Assembly (NCBI GenBank): GCA_019828545.1
Contig: JACVRA010000087.1
Coordinates: forward strand, 32,795-96,794
Direction of reading: 5' to 3'
DNA: 64,000 nucleotides
From: Paracamarosporium sp. OC-R06-R3
Taxonomy: Eukaryota > Ascomycota > Dothideomycetes > Pleosporales > Didymosphaeriaceae
A model generated the notes under the pieces. It ran no database searches, had not been told where the DNA came from, and saw nothing but the letters and a program-made list of their open reading frames with translations. The translations under genes and the position numbers were made by a program. Of the stretch, positions 22,096-33,097 are shown one piece after another; the first letter of the stretch is position 1; each line of letters starts with the position of its first letter.

Positions 22096-25000
22096 CTAAT
22101 CTAACCATATCTTCGAAGGCTCTCTATCCGTGATCCAGTCCCAAGTTGTCTTGCTCATGCCATCAAACGTTACCATGCCAATCCTGCGATAATGCGCTTC
22201 TGCATGATCCTTGTTCAAGATCAGCCTTTGGATGGCTCCAATCTCTTTTTTTGTTTCGCACGGTCGCTTTACACAATTTGAATGCCCGGCCTGTTGTAGA
22301 AGCTCTTGGTGTACTCTCTGAAGATTGGGTAATCTGCCCTGTTGAAGCGAAAGCCAGTGATCGGATGGAGCTAGCAGTAGGCCAATGCCAGAGTAGGTTC
22401 GAGAGTGTTCTTTAACATAGTCATCGTCGTAGTCGTGCTCGAAATCTTCATCTGCACTGATGTTGCCTTCTTGCTCATCTTCCGTAAGGCTTCCCAGGCT
22501 TCCACTCTCTACGCTGTCAGACGTATCTTCGTCATTTTCGTCATCTTCATCTCCGTTATCCTGCATTCCGTTCTCATCCCTGTTCATGTCTTGAACATCA
22601 TCCATCTCTTCAGTTTGAGATGGCGCAATTGCACTACTCCTCTCGGTCTTATTCACATTCACAGCAAGTACTGCGAACTCGCAGTCCTCATAAAAGTCTA
22701 ATAGTAATATGGAATCGTCAGGATAGACATCCAGCATTATGGCCTCCCCTTCGATCATTATGAACATCTGATGTTCAGACGTATCGAGTCCACTCTTCTT
22801 CAAATGAGCCGAATGCACATATGTCGACACGTCGAGCGATTTGCTCAGCAGTACCGGTGGCTGATCCCTACCACCATCACCGTCTTCAGTCTTGAATCTT
22901 AGCTCCTCTCCTTGGTGACCCGTTGCCGTATACTCCCAGCCTTTGAAATCTCTGTCGTGTGGCACGATTTTACCATGTACACTAGTCCATGACCAGCTCG
23001 GATATTCGACTTGCAGTTCCGCTAATCTTTTACTCTCAGCCATGTCCAAGACTTTCCATGCTAACTGCACTACGAGGTTCTTGCTCCACATGCCCACTGC
23101 ATAATCCTCGCATGGATGGATAATGTCGTCGCGGAGGATTTTAGCCACGCTCCAGATCGCAACACCTTTGTCAGAATTGTTGGTGAGATTGCAGGATGTG
23201 TAGCTTTGTACTGCTGTCATCCAAAATGTGTATGGGCTCTCATGATCCATTGGGCCGGCGATTTCACCATTGAAGTCACTCAAAGCCAATCGGCCGCGCC
23301 AGTGTCTATCCTTAGCAGAAGTGATGTCAAGTGGTGCTGGGAGGCCTGAAGGGAGGCTCTCGCAGGCAGATATCGTCGCACAATCCCAGAATATCTGATC
23401 GTGAGCGAAATGAAGCAAGCGAGGGGAAAGAAGACGTTCCTGGAATACCCAGCCGCGGGTGTAGATGAAGCACTGTAGGAGATGTGCGTCCCAAAAGTCT
23501 TCTGGGATAATGTTCCACCTTTCTCCAACACCGCCAAATAGCCAATGAGGTTGCTGAACTGTGAAAGTCACCGGAAGAATTGTCGCGGGTTCACGCTCCC
23601 GAAACAACCCACCATCCGCATCTTTGGAGTCTGCGGCGACGATGTTGCAATAAGAGTTGCGATATACTTTGTGCATCCTCCCCCCTTCGTCTTTAAAATC
23701 GCTCGCAGGACCTTGGATGATACAAAGGGAATCTATCCAGATATAGCGGATGCCAAGTACTTTAACTACCTCGACAGCTTCCGCGAAATTGTTAGTGAGG
23801 TTATGTTTGGGTACGCCTCTCGACATGTGATCTTTGAGATTATCGCCAGTAGTTTGAATGAATTCGCTGGTGCCCCAAGAATGTGATAGTGTGCAGTATG
23901 GTTTCGCAATAGGTGTGTCTCTAGTGTCGATAATGCGATAATGATCTGGATCTGTGGATTCAAGGTCTACCAGGCGAGTGGGAACAAAAGAAGGAGTCTT
24001 GTGTTTCTTGCAGTCTGTGTGAGACTCATTGCATGCGCTGATCCACTTGTCTATCTGCTTCTGCGTTGATTCGGGAGAAGTGGAGTTGTTTAGGGAAGAT
24101 TCTTCAGCTGTAAGTACATGTTTGTCATCAAATAAATGGAAACGCTGAACTCGCAAGCTTTGCGAGTCGTGATTTTGAGATCGGAAGGTAAGGGTAATAG
24201 ATCTCCGGTCCGCGTTACCTTGCGCTGAACTGCGCAATGTCCACTCGTAGCAAAGCCGTTCGAGGTTGGCTTGTTCCTGTTCAGGACCGCAATTGTACAA
24301 TGACTCACAGAAGACACACTGCTTCATCTCGGTGTCATTTTCATCTAGAAGGCCCCTGTGTTGTCCCCTTACTGACCTGGATTTTAGAATGTTCTCATGA
24401 CAGAAGTTGCATACTCGTTTAGCGAAGCTGTCAGGAGTGATATGAATTTGTGGTTTTGGTAATGACCCGAGCTTCGGAACCACGCGAGAAAGAGGCGAAT
24501 CCAAAAGCTCGCCTGTATCCATACGGGCCGGCGATTTGACTTTGCTTTCGTCCAGAATGGAAGAGTTAGAACCTGAGGCTTCATTGTATTCTTTGCGGGA
24601 ATGGTTGCTTCCTATATACGATGTAGCGTTCGTTGACAAGGTGGACATAGTTCCGAAGCTTGTGCTATGACTAGAGTATGCTGTACTTGAAGTTGAGGCT
24701 GAGCTAAGGTTGTCCAAACTCTTCGAGATAGCAGCGAAATCAGCGGTGAGTGATCTCCCGGTAGCTCTATCATCTCGAGTGTTCGTGCTTCCAAAGTCCT
24801 CTGACTTGTGATCTTTCAAAGTCTTTCGAGCATTGGCTAGTGAGCTGTTGTAGCGATCATTGACATAGCGAGCGACCACTGGGGCGAAAACGCTGAGATC
24901 TCGTTCTACAATCATATGATCCATGACGAGCCATCCCATAGTCAAGCGGAGAACTTCTTCGGCGCTCCTCAAAGAACCTATGTGTGGCCTGAGAGCCTTT

Positions 25001-26207
25001 TCGAAGTCGTCTAGATGAACCCCACCCACCTCCGGGGTAAGTGCAATTGATAGGCGAGCCACCTTGTTCTGCTCGTCTGGCAACGCTTCGATATGAGCGA
25101 ATTCCGTGTCGAGGAACTCAATAACGTTAGCAGGCAGCCTATCGAAAATCTTCTGCGTCTTGAACTCGGCGAGCGTGTTCTGAGCCAAAACATTCTCTAG
25201 GTATAAGCGAACAAGCGTTATATTGCAATAGGCTCTCTCCAATATGAAGTCTGCTATTCGAGAGCACGTGTCGTAATCCACATGTTTGAACTCGTTCTCC
25301 AACTGGTCGCATATATATTGCCTCATCAGTTCCTCCGGAACGTCAACTGGCAAATCAACATACACCTTATCTTCGACAAATTGGTTGTGCGAGCAGTTGA
25401 TGCATGGACGCCCAGATTCGCGACATGAATAGCACTGCCAAAACTCTTTCTCTGATTGTTGACACTTAGCGCACACCCAATACATGTTAAGTTCTTGGCT
25501 TCGCTTTGGACACCCATCACAAACAGCGTTGACCGCGACGGCAAATGCTGGAACACGGCGCGTCATCATCATTCGCAGGCCGTATTGGTGGAGTTCCGTC
25601 AGTGTGCGTTCGATAGTTATCTGAAGGCTCTCGTCTATTCTGTCATAGCCATCTATGATTAGAAAGGCATATCTGTCTGCTTTGCAGGCCGACACCAGTT
25701 TGTCGCGAATGTCGCATTCTACAGCTGAGATACGCTTCTTGACAGGCTGGCCGGTAATTCGTGAGGTGTGGTATCGCGTTTGTGTAGGAGATGTATCAGA
25801 CCCCAGCTGGTCACTGATGCATCTGAAGAAGTCTTCGAGAAATTCTATAGCTGGTGAAGCACAGTGATCGTTAACAAATATACTCAGTATAGCGCCATCG
25901 GAACCCCATTTTTGAGATAGCTCTTGCACGGTTGCTCTGGCTAGCTCTGTCTGTACACAAACGATTAGTTGGTATCTCGACACAAAGTTCTCTCGGGTGT
26001 TACCTTTCCGCATCCCGGCGGACCAGAACAGTGTAGCTGCCAAGGCTTTGTCCCGGATGCCCATGCAATGAACTCGTCAGTGTTGAAGACTTCTTCGAAG
26101 AGGCTGACGTCGATGTTTGTGTTTTGCCTAGCATCTTTGCACACTGACGGCTGTGATGTCCAAGGTTGAGTAGCAAACGGATCGTAGGAACTTCCCCGGT
26201 CCGCCAT
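22096..26207 (-). CDS. NLR-like protein: P-loop NTPase, ZZ-like zinc cluster and HET domain
   Basis: Two exons (26207-26004, 25950-22096) encode 1352 residues. The 53-bp intron splits the Walker A motif: GPPGCGK ends exon 1 and TELAR starts exon 2. Walker B is FLIIDGYDRIDE (about residues 164-175) and a sensor-like MMMTRR follows. Four CxxC pairs (CDGC, CAKC, CYSC, CINC; residues 212-254) then form a ZZ-like zinc module, before a helical winged-helix-like region. After a Ser-rich linker and another cysteine pair (CNFC, about 580) comes a HET domain from about residue 754 (YCTLSHSWG; RYIWIDSLCIIQ; YRNSYCNIVAADS). An acidic tract lies near the C-terminus. HET domains trigger cell death in fungal non-self recognition. 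Here HET is C-terminal to the NTPase, not N-terminal as in het-d/e-type NLRs. No repeat sensor domain is visible. An upstream in-frame ATG at 26252 is possible. Confidence 0.88.
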
Positions 26208-26986
26208 ATCCCTTTTTATATCTATCCTACTTGTATCATATTTCAGAGACATTTAGTTGAGTTCAAGCTGTTGCGAGGGTTCATGTACGGTGATATATTC
26301 CTAAGGTTCATCACCCGCATGCCGCAGGGCTTTCGCGCGAAAAATGCAGGACTTGTCTACTGCGGTCGTTCGTGGGTCTCGGTCCCGAGTTCTCCGGCGA
26401 CAGGATTCAAAGGTAACAGATATTGGTGCCTGATGCACGTTCCAGGTTACACAGCATTCGTGAGCAAAGGGTGCTTTAATTAGGAATGCAGACGGTGCCA
26501 AGAAGAAGGCAACGGTTGGAAATCAGTTCTCTGACAAATGCAGGTCAGCCACTCATCATGAAATTGATGCGCACTGACCATTTTTTTTGCCTAAAAAATT
26601 CGCATTTATTAGATATGTGTTTACTATCTCTAGTTTACTAGAAGACTACTCTACCTACTCATGGTAAGAAATTTCATTGCTTGTAGCATTTACCATTTAC
26701 GGAAAGCCATCGTCGACCATCCTAGACAAGACAAGCGCAAGTGCATTTCCGCCCCAACATGTTCGCTCAGCCTCGTCGGTTACAACAAACTGGCCCCATC
26801 AGCAGCATCAGCAGTTAGAAGGCATATCTCACGGGCGTAAATTCGTGCGTGTGCTGGTCATATTTGGTGGGTGATTGTGGATTATTGCGCCGCCCTTGAA
26901 ATTAGGGGTATATATGCGTGTAGAAGTGTTGCCAATACCTAGGTCGCCAGTTCGCGACTGTATTCCATACTATCGTTGAAGTCATC
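26208..26986. promoter_or_regulatory. Divergent promoter between NLR-like gene and S41 peptidase
   Basis: A 779-bp region between divergent start codons. A TATATAT at 26909-26915 lies about 70 bp before the peptidase ATG and is a plausible TATA box. On the other side CTTTTTATATC (26211-26221) is immediately upstream of the NLR-like start. The middle is AT-rich with T and A runs near 26580. No other gene was seen. Confidence 0.5.
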
Positions 26987-29900
26987 ATGACTCACCTTCT
27001 GTCACTACTCTGTCTTGTGTCTCTGCTTACTCTTGTTTTCTCGAAGCCGCTCGCTGCACAAGTTCGACCTCGTCAAGAAACTGATCTACCACCATGTGGA
27101 GATGTGATCGCATGGACTAAGAATGGTACAACTGGAAATTGTGCTACTGATGTCTCCACTAACATTATTCTCTAGGATATAGATTCTTCGAAGCATCATT
27201 CGTGTACAAATGTCTCCAAAGTGTCCCTTTCAATCAAGCGACCGCGACCCGGTTCTTACAGTACTACAATACGACTCTTCAGTTTCATGCACCTTTAGAT
27301 ACACTTAGAAACCCGCCATCTGGTTATCAGCAACCGGCTGTGGATGTTGGTCACAGTATCAATGCAATCCAGGACAAAATTGACTCAGGTGGTTATGGGA
27401 ACCAATATGATTTCGAGGCAGACGTTCAGAAGATTGTTGCCAATATGCATGATCCTCACGTATCACTAGATGCTGGAGTTTTGGCAGCATTTTCTTTTGC
27501 GAGCCCGTACGGCATCATTTCGGCATCGGTAGATGGAAAAGAATTACCTCAAGTCTACATCAGTAGTATGAGCAGTTCCTATCCAATACCTAGTCTTCTC
27601 ATGCTGACACATGTATAGGTGATGTGACTTATTCGCAACTCGAAGGTTGGACGCCATCCCCGATTCTTGAAATCAACGGTCAAAACCCTATCGATTTTCT
27701 CACGCGATACTCTGAGGTGAACGCGGCAAAATATCTCGAACCTCATGCCAACTGGAACTCCCTGATGGAAAGCCCGGTTTCTGACATCCTTTCCATCTGG
27801 TCTAAATATCAGTCAGGAGTACTCTACCCTGGTGACGGGGATGATGGTCATGTCAATGTCAAGTTGAAGAATGGAACGATAATCAAGGATACCTGGACTG
27901 CTATATATCAAGAGGTTGCCGATACTGGGCCTCTGACAACTGCGGGAGACTTTTACAATTACTTCGTTCTGGGGCGCAAACCAGATGTCGGCGAAAACGC
28001 CCCACAGTGGTGGCCTGACCTCAGCACGTCTACTGAAGAAACGTCTACTGAAGAGACATCACAGAGTGACGGAGACGATCCTCTACAAAAGTTTTGCGGG
28101 AAGTCATCATCAGATAGTTGGTGCAGACGTTCTTCTGCTGCTTTTCCGCGTACACCAGCTATCATCCAAAAAGATAGTGAGTCGTTATCCTGGGCAGAAC
28201 TCTACTCTGACACCACTACGGATAAATATGTAGCCGGGTACTTCCTCAACGACATATCAACAGGTGTTCTCAGCATTCCAAAGTTTTACTCCTCATCAGA
28301 CGATGGAGACGACACTTTCCGTATAGCGATCAAAGAGTTTATCAATACGGCACATAAGAAAAAGATAAAGCGGGTAGTCATCGACCTGCAGCACAACAGT
28401 GGCGGTACTATCTTTCGGGCATATGATACATTCAAGATGTTTTTCCCTGCATTGGACCCTTATGCGGCTAGTTCTACGCGTAAGCATACCATGGGGGACA
28501 TTCTTGGCTCAGCATATACCAATGCTTTTCGCCAGGATAAGCTCGAAAAAAGCTATGCAGCGAATGAGTGGGTGATTACCAGTCGTTTGAATGCCGACAG
28601 TAACACTACATTCTCGTCTTGGTCAGAGTATTATGATCACGAGGGCGATTATTCCCAGCCTGTAAGTTCATCCGCCCCTCACCTTTGGAACAAATTCTTG
28701 TAAGCAACCAGACGGTTCAATTACAGTAGGGAAAAGAACAGTGATGATGATGCTAATAGAATTCATAGCAACGTTACAACCTGAATGATACCAATCTCGA
28801 CTTAGCTATGTTTGGTGAAATACCAGTGGGCTATGGTTCCGGATCCGAAGACGATGATAACACCCAACTATTCGCTGCAGACGATATTGTCATCGTGAGT
28901 GTTCACTTGGATTTACTCTCTTGAACTTAACATCATGCTGACCATTGCAGCTTACCGATGGTCTTTGCAGCTCGACATGCGCGTTGTTCGTCGAGCTAAT
29001 GACACGGCAAGGCGGCGTCCGCACGATAACTGTCGGAGGTCGTCCACAATACGGACCCATGCAAGCCGCGAGTGGCAGTCGCGGCGCGTCATCATACTCA
29101 TCCACAGATCTGGACCATGATTTTCAACAGGTGAATGATACTCTCCACGATCAAGAAGCTTTCAACAGCCTCCCAGGCCGATCCGATACGGGTATATGGG
29201 TGAACTACGCAGGTATCACGATCCGCAACCAAGTGCGCGAAGGCGATGCCATGCCGCTGCAGTTCCTTTTTCAAGCAGCCGATTGCCGCATCTTTTACAC
29301 ATTGAAGAACGTGTACAACATGACTCAGCTTTGGCATGACGCTGCGCGTGCGACATGGAACGACACGAGCCTCTGCATCAAGAACTCGACGGGCTTTCCC
29401 TCCGCACGCAACCCCGACTCGACAAAATCACCACCGCCTCCACCGGAGCGGTCACAACCCATTATCCTGAACATCAACCCTGATTCCGAAACAACAACAA
29501 ACTCGACTTTCGAAATCGAAGATGATGGAGAACCCGTCTCGAATACTGGATGGTCTTTCCCGAACTGCAAGAACGTCAACAGCCATAAACCTTTCAAAGA
29601 CCGCGAATGCCTCTACATGGACGTCACTTGTCCTGCGCTAGAGGGCGAGAAGAAGAAATGGAAAGTCGCCGTCCCGGTACAAAGGAAAAAGTGCGGTCAA
29701 ACAGTAACGACAAGCGATGGCTGCGATGAGACCTCTGTGTGCATGGGACGCTACGGGATACCAGACGGGAAGCGCGACTCGCTTGGCGAGTTCGATGCCA
29801 ACTGGCAATACGGTTATTGCCATACTATCGAATCGGCCAATGCGCCACAATTTGCCGATAGGAAAGATTTTTGGTGTACTCCGGCTAGCAACGACAAGGC

Positions 29901-30204
29901 GTCAAATTCCAAGAAGGGGATCGCCATCAAACCGCTCGCAAAATCTACTATCACGTCCAAATCAGTTCCTGAGATTGGCTGCAGGACGCCTCACTCAACA
30001 GATAGAGTGACCAAAACGCAGTGTTCGAACCGAAGATGGATTCAAGATAATGGTGGCACTCGCCCTCAGACGATAGCGGTGTGGACCCCATCGGGGACGG
30101 GCAATCTAGGGACATGCCATGCGTATACATGCAAGAAAGGTGAGTACACAGAGATTAGAGCGAAAGATAAAGAGACAAGGCTGTACTCCTGGAGCAATGC
30201 ATAG
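26987..30204 (+). CDS. Secreted S41-family peptidase with cysteine-rich C-terminal extension
   Basis: Five exons (26987-27125, 27176-27565, 27619-28661, 28769-28894, 28951-30204) give 983 residues; introns are 50, 53, 107 and 56 bp. A signal peptide is evident (LLSLLCLVSLLTLVFSKPLA). Residues ~100-300 contain the CPAF-type PDZ-like region (VANMHDPHVSLDAG...SPILEINGQNP). The S41 core has RVVIDLQHNSGGT and the nucleophile block LTDGLCSSTCALFVEL, with Ser573 or Ser574 as candidate catalytic serine. After the peptidase domain comes a proline run (KSPPPPPERS) and about 250 residues with many Cys (FPNCKN, RECLYMDVTCP, CGQTVTTSDGCDETSVC). I recognise no family in this extension. A strong donor-like GGTGAGT at 30138-30144 near the end could start a further intron, so the last ~20 codons are uncertain. 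Probable extracellular protease. Confidence 0.82.
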
Positions 30205-30442
30205 ACGTCCTGATGCACTTATGTACGAAAGTAAAGAGCAAAGAACCTAGAACCATCGAACTATGATACCCGGGGTTATTGTTAGAATAATAACTACCAA
30301 CGTAATTAGCCATAATTTTCTCATCGTCTGCTCCACAGCTTTGAAACATCTCTCTTACGTTTCCTTGATTCTCAATCATGGATGCAAATTCCAAAAGTCC
30401 TGTTTTCCCAACAACTTTTTGAGCAAGATCCGATACCTTCTC

Positions 30443-31795
30443 TCACAACTTATGCTCCTTCTCCCGTATCGCCTGCCCATAATCTCCCGCATTCGGCGTT
30501 CTCACAATAGTATGCGTATGGAATTTCTTCGGCTCGGTGTTACTCAAAAACACGCCCGAATGGTGGTCAAACTCTAGTATCACCACCGGACTCTGTATCC
30601 GGAAGTAAAATGCATCGTCATCGCCATAACCACCAATCCAACTGAAATATGTCTCATCGAAATGCGATTTGATCTGCTCAAGGCGTAGTTGTCGCGACTT
30701 GGTTGGAAGATAAAGCAGCATTTCATCTGCGATTTCGAGGATGAGGGATTGTTGGTCTGACGTGAGCAAGGAAACTGAAACGCCTTCGTATGTTACGATA
30801 CGGTTGTCGCGGAAGGCACCGCAGAGGTGGCGCTGGTCGTCTTTGTTCCAGCGGTCTGTAATCAGGTCGCCTGTCTGTTGCATGCCGTCATCTTTCAAGT
30901 CCTTGAATATCTGCGTTTTCTTTTGTTGCTCCGGTGTCAAGCTCTGCATCAGCTTCAGCCCGATGTTTCCCTCCTTGTGCAGAATCTCGGTGCCCTTCCA
31001 AGGCCCGGCGTCGATTATGTTTGGCTCAGCCCCGGTGAAAGTTGGGCTGATGATTACTTGGGGGCCGCGGAAAAAGCAGGCGATGTCGAGATGGTGGCCG
31101 TAAAGAAGCCACCCCCAAGGCGACGAGGGAGATGCGGATGGATTGCCGAAAAGGAGGAAGTTATAGGAATCTTTGTTCATGATCTGCGGTAACTTAACGC
31201 ATTCGCCTAGGAAGTGATTTATCCGCATGGCGGCGAGAGCTTTATCATAACCTTCGGCTGAAAGCGAGGCTTCAATAATTTTGTGGATGGCCTGCGCTGT
31301 TTCTTCGGGTACTGCACATCTGTCAGCACCGTGTCTTAGGTCTATGTTTGGGAAGGAAGAATGTATACCTTCCTCGAGCCGTAGCCCAAATGGCCTCAGA
31401 AGAATCTCTGGGTTGGACCATGCCCTCCACTCCCTCGCATTGACAGGATACTTCAGCTTCTTGCTTTGCTGCTCATCCAACTTGCTCAGCAAATTTTCTG
31501 CCTTTTGTGCTATGTTTTCGATATCCACGCCTTCATCTCCTGCCTCGAACAAGCCTTCCCTTACAGCACCATCGCTCGTTACACCCTTGAATGGCTCTTC
31601 ATACAATTTCGCCCATGCTTGTGTGAGTTCGAACAGCCACGGTGGCGCATGATTATCTCTGAAGAACTTCGCGTATTCATAAACGTCCTGTTTCGCTGCA
31701 GTCGTGAAGCGTGGGATAGAGAGGTCCGGAAGATGGGCGCGGAAGGCAGCCGAGGCTTCCTCGAATGAAGACTTTCGCTCCAGAGCGGCAGGCAT
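30443..31795 (-). CDS. DUF3500 family protein
   Basis: Two exons (31795-31369, 31311-30443) encode 431 residues. The 57-bp intron (GTATAC..GTGCAG) is a multiple of three and contains no stop, so unspliced RNA would encode 19 extra residues. Splicing restores GLRLEEVPEETAQ. The family is recognised from GWLLYGHHLDIACFF, ISPTFTGAEPN, GGYGDDDAFYFRIQSP and the C-terminal VILEFDHHSG...HTHTIVRTPN. The conserved His/Asp pattern in these blocks suggests a metal site. DUF3500 proteins occur in bacteria and fungi and have no established biochemical role known to me. No signal peptide. The gene is divergent from the small protein gene at 32414. Confidence 0.85.
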   Translation of the reverse strand: MPAALERKSSFEEASAAFRAHLPDLSIPRFTTAAKQDVYEYAKFFRDNHAPPWLFELTQAWAKLYEEPFKGVTSDGAVREGLFEAGDEGVDIENIAQKAENLLSKLDEQQSKKLKYPVNAREWRAWSNPEILLRPFGLRLEEGIHSSFPNIDLRHGADRCAVPEETAQAIHKIIEASLSAEGYDKALAAMRINHFLGECVKLPQIMNKDSYNFLLFGNPSASPSSPWGWLLYGHHLDIACFFRGPQVIISPTFTGAEPNIIDAGPWKGTEILHKEGNIGLKLMQSLTPEQQKKTQIFKDLKDDGMQQTGDLITDRWNKDDQRHLCGAFRDNRIVTYEGVSVSLLTSDQQSLILEIADEMLLYLPTKSRQLRLEQIKSHFDETYFSWIGGYGDDDAFYFRIQSPVVILEFDHHSGVFLSNTEPKKFHTHTIVRTPNAGDYGQAIREKEHKL

Positions 31796-32413
31796 GGTCT
31801 TTCGTATATTGGGGTATTTTGGGTATCAATTGGTTGTATATACTGTTTCTCAGTACGAAGGCGTTGCACAAGATACGCATAGCTCTCACCTCGATATATC
31901 TCCTGATCCATCCCTATCGAAGACTACCCGCGTCCCTCCTTCGCTGCGCTCTTGAAACGCTGCCGACAAATATTGCCGCAATCTTCGTACAACAATTCTC
32001 GTTCAGTCGCAGGCCTATTTTTTCCAAAGTCTCGTACGATCAATGTCTCAGTCCTACGAACACGAGGCTCAGCATCGCATTGCCCCGCACCAGCCTCGCG
32101 TTCCCAGCTGCCCCACCAAAACCTCCCCACTGCCGTCATAACACGCCGGCCTCGGTCGGCGCTACATCTACCCCCGCGCCTCATCCATCATTCGTACAAA
32201 AGTACGGCTACGAACCTGGCACCGTGACATCGTTATCGCCAATTTCAGCACTGGAGAACCATTTCAACAGCCGGAGACGGCATCCGTATATAGATCGCTT
32301 AGACTTAGCAATGCATTGCGATTGTTTGTTACCTCAGGACTTTTACAAGTTACAGTTCTTTGTGATTTCCGCACTCATTATACTAAACGGATCGTGTAGA
32401 GACAGAAAGAAAC
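31796..32413. promoter_or_regulatory. Divergent promoter region
   Basis: A 618-bp region between the DUF3500 gene and the small protein gene. A long plus-strand frame crosses it, but its product is low-complexity (many Pro, Ser, Arg) and it overlaps the DUF3500 start antisense, so it is not called. Confidence 0.4.
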
Positions 32414-32910
32414 ATGCCAGACACGCGCAAAGGACCCTTCACGCTTGTGACCGTCAACACCTCACCCGATCGCGCGAAGAGACTCATCGGGCGCATGATC
32501 GAAGCACTGCGCGATCGGTACGACATCACACATGTGGACAACTGCTCTGCCATCGACGAAGTCGAGTCCAAAGTACGGCTCCATCAACCGAATATCTTGG
32601 TCAGTTCATCGATCGCTCGGAAGCCAAAGACGGATTACTGACGCATAGGATAGTTCTCGGCTTCGATGTGGTCGCCTGAGCAGGCAAGGAAGATTCGCGC
32701 AATTGCAGAAAGAGAACGACCTGGTGAGTTGCTTGCTTTTATATTTGTTATGTCGAGTTAGTTGAAAACGTGTTGCTAATAGAGGGATGATGGATAGGCA
32801 TCAGGACACATGCAATACCCCAGGGTTTGCAAGTGGAGAGAGGGCCGGATGCGATCGTGGAGTATCTGTTGGAACATGTTCCGCCGATGTTAGATTCCAT
32901 CGAGGTCTGA
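32414..32910 (+). CDS. Small uncharacterised protein, three exons
   Basis: Exons 32414-32599, 32654-32723 and 32798-32910 encode 122 residues. Introns are 54 bp (GTCAGT..ATAG, phase 0) and 74 bp (GTGAGT..ATAG, phase 1, with a TGCTAAT branch site). The spliced product is hydrophilic and globular: GPFTLVTVNTSPDRAKRLIG at the N-terminus suggests a beta-strand-helix start, and QPNILFSASMW followed by SPEQARKIRAIAERERPG and HAIPQGLQVE gives an alternating strand/helix pattern like a small Rossmann-type fold. I do not recognise the family. The frame holds across two clean introns, which argues that it is real. An upstream or alternative first exon cannot be excluded. Confidence 0.65.
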
Positions 32911-33097
32911 TGTCGAGTTGGAGTTTCATCAATTATAGACAACAAGAAGTACATCGTGGGCTAGCGTAGAACAGACAACGGCACAACAATATGTGACAGC
33001 GAGAAAACTAGCGGAACAGTACAATACACCTCATTCTAGTTCTTCGGGTGCAATAAGACGACCGTTTATACTATCCACAAGAACAGCTTCCGAATTC

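Noticed and set aside
31765..32679. Plus-strand 304-codon open frame
   Set aside because: It overlaps the start of the DUF3500 gene antisense and the small spliced gene in another frame; the product is Ser/Pro/Arg-biased with no domain.
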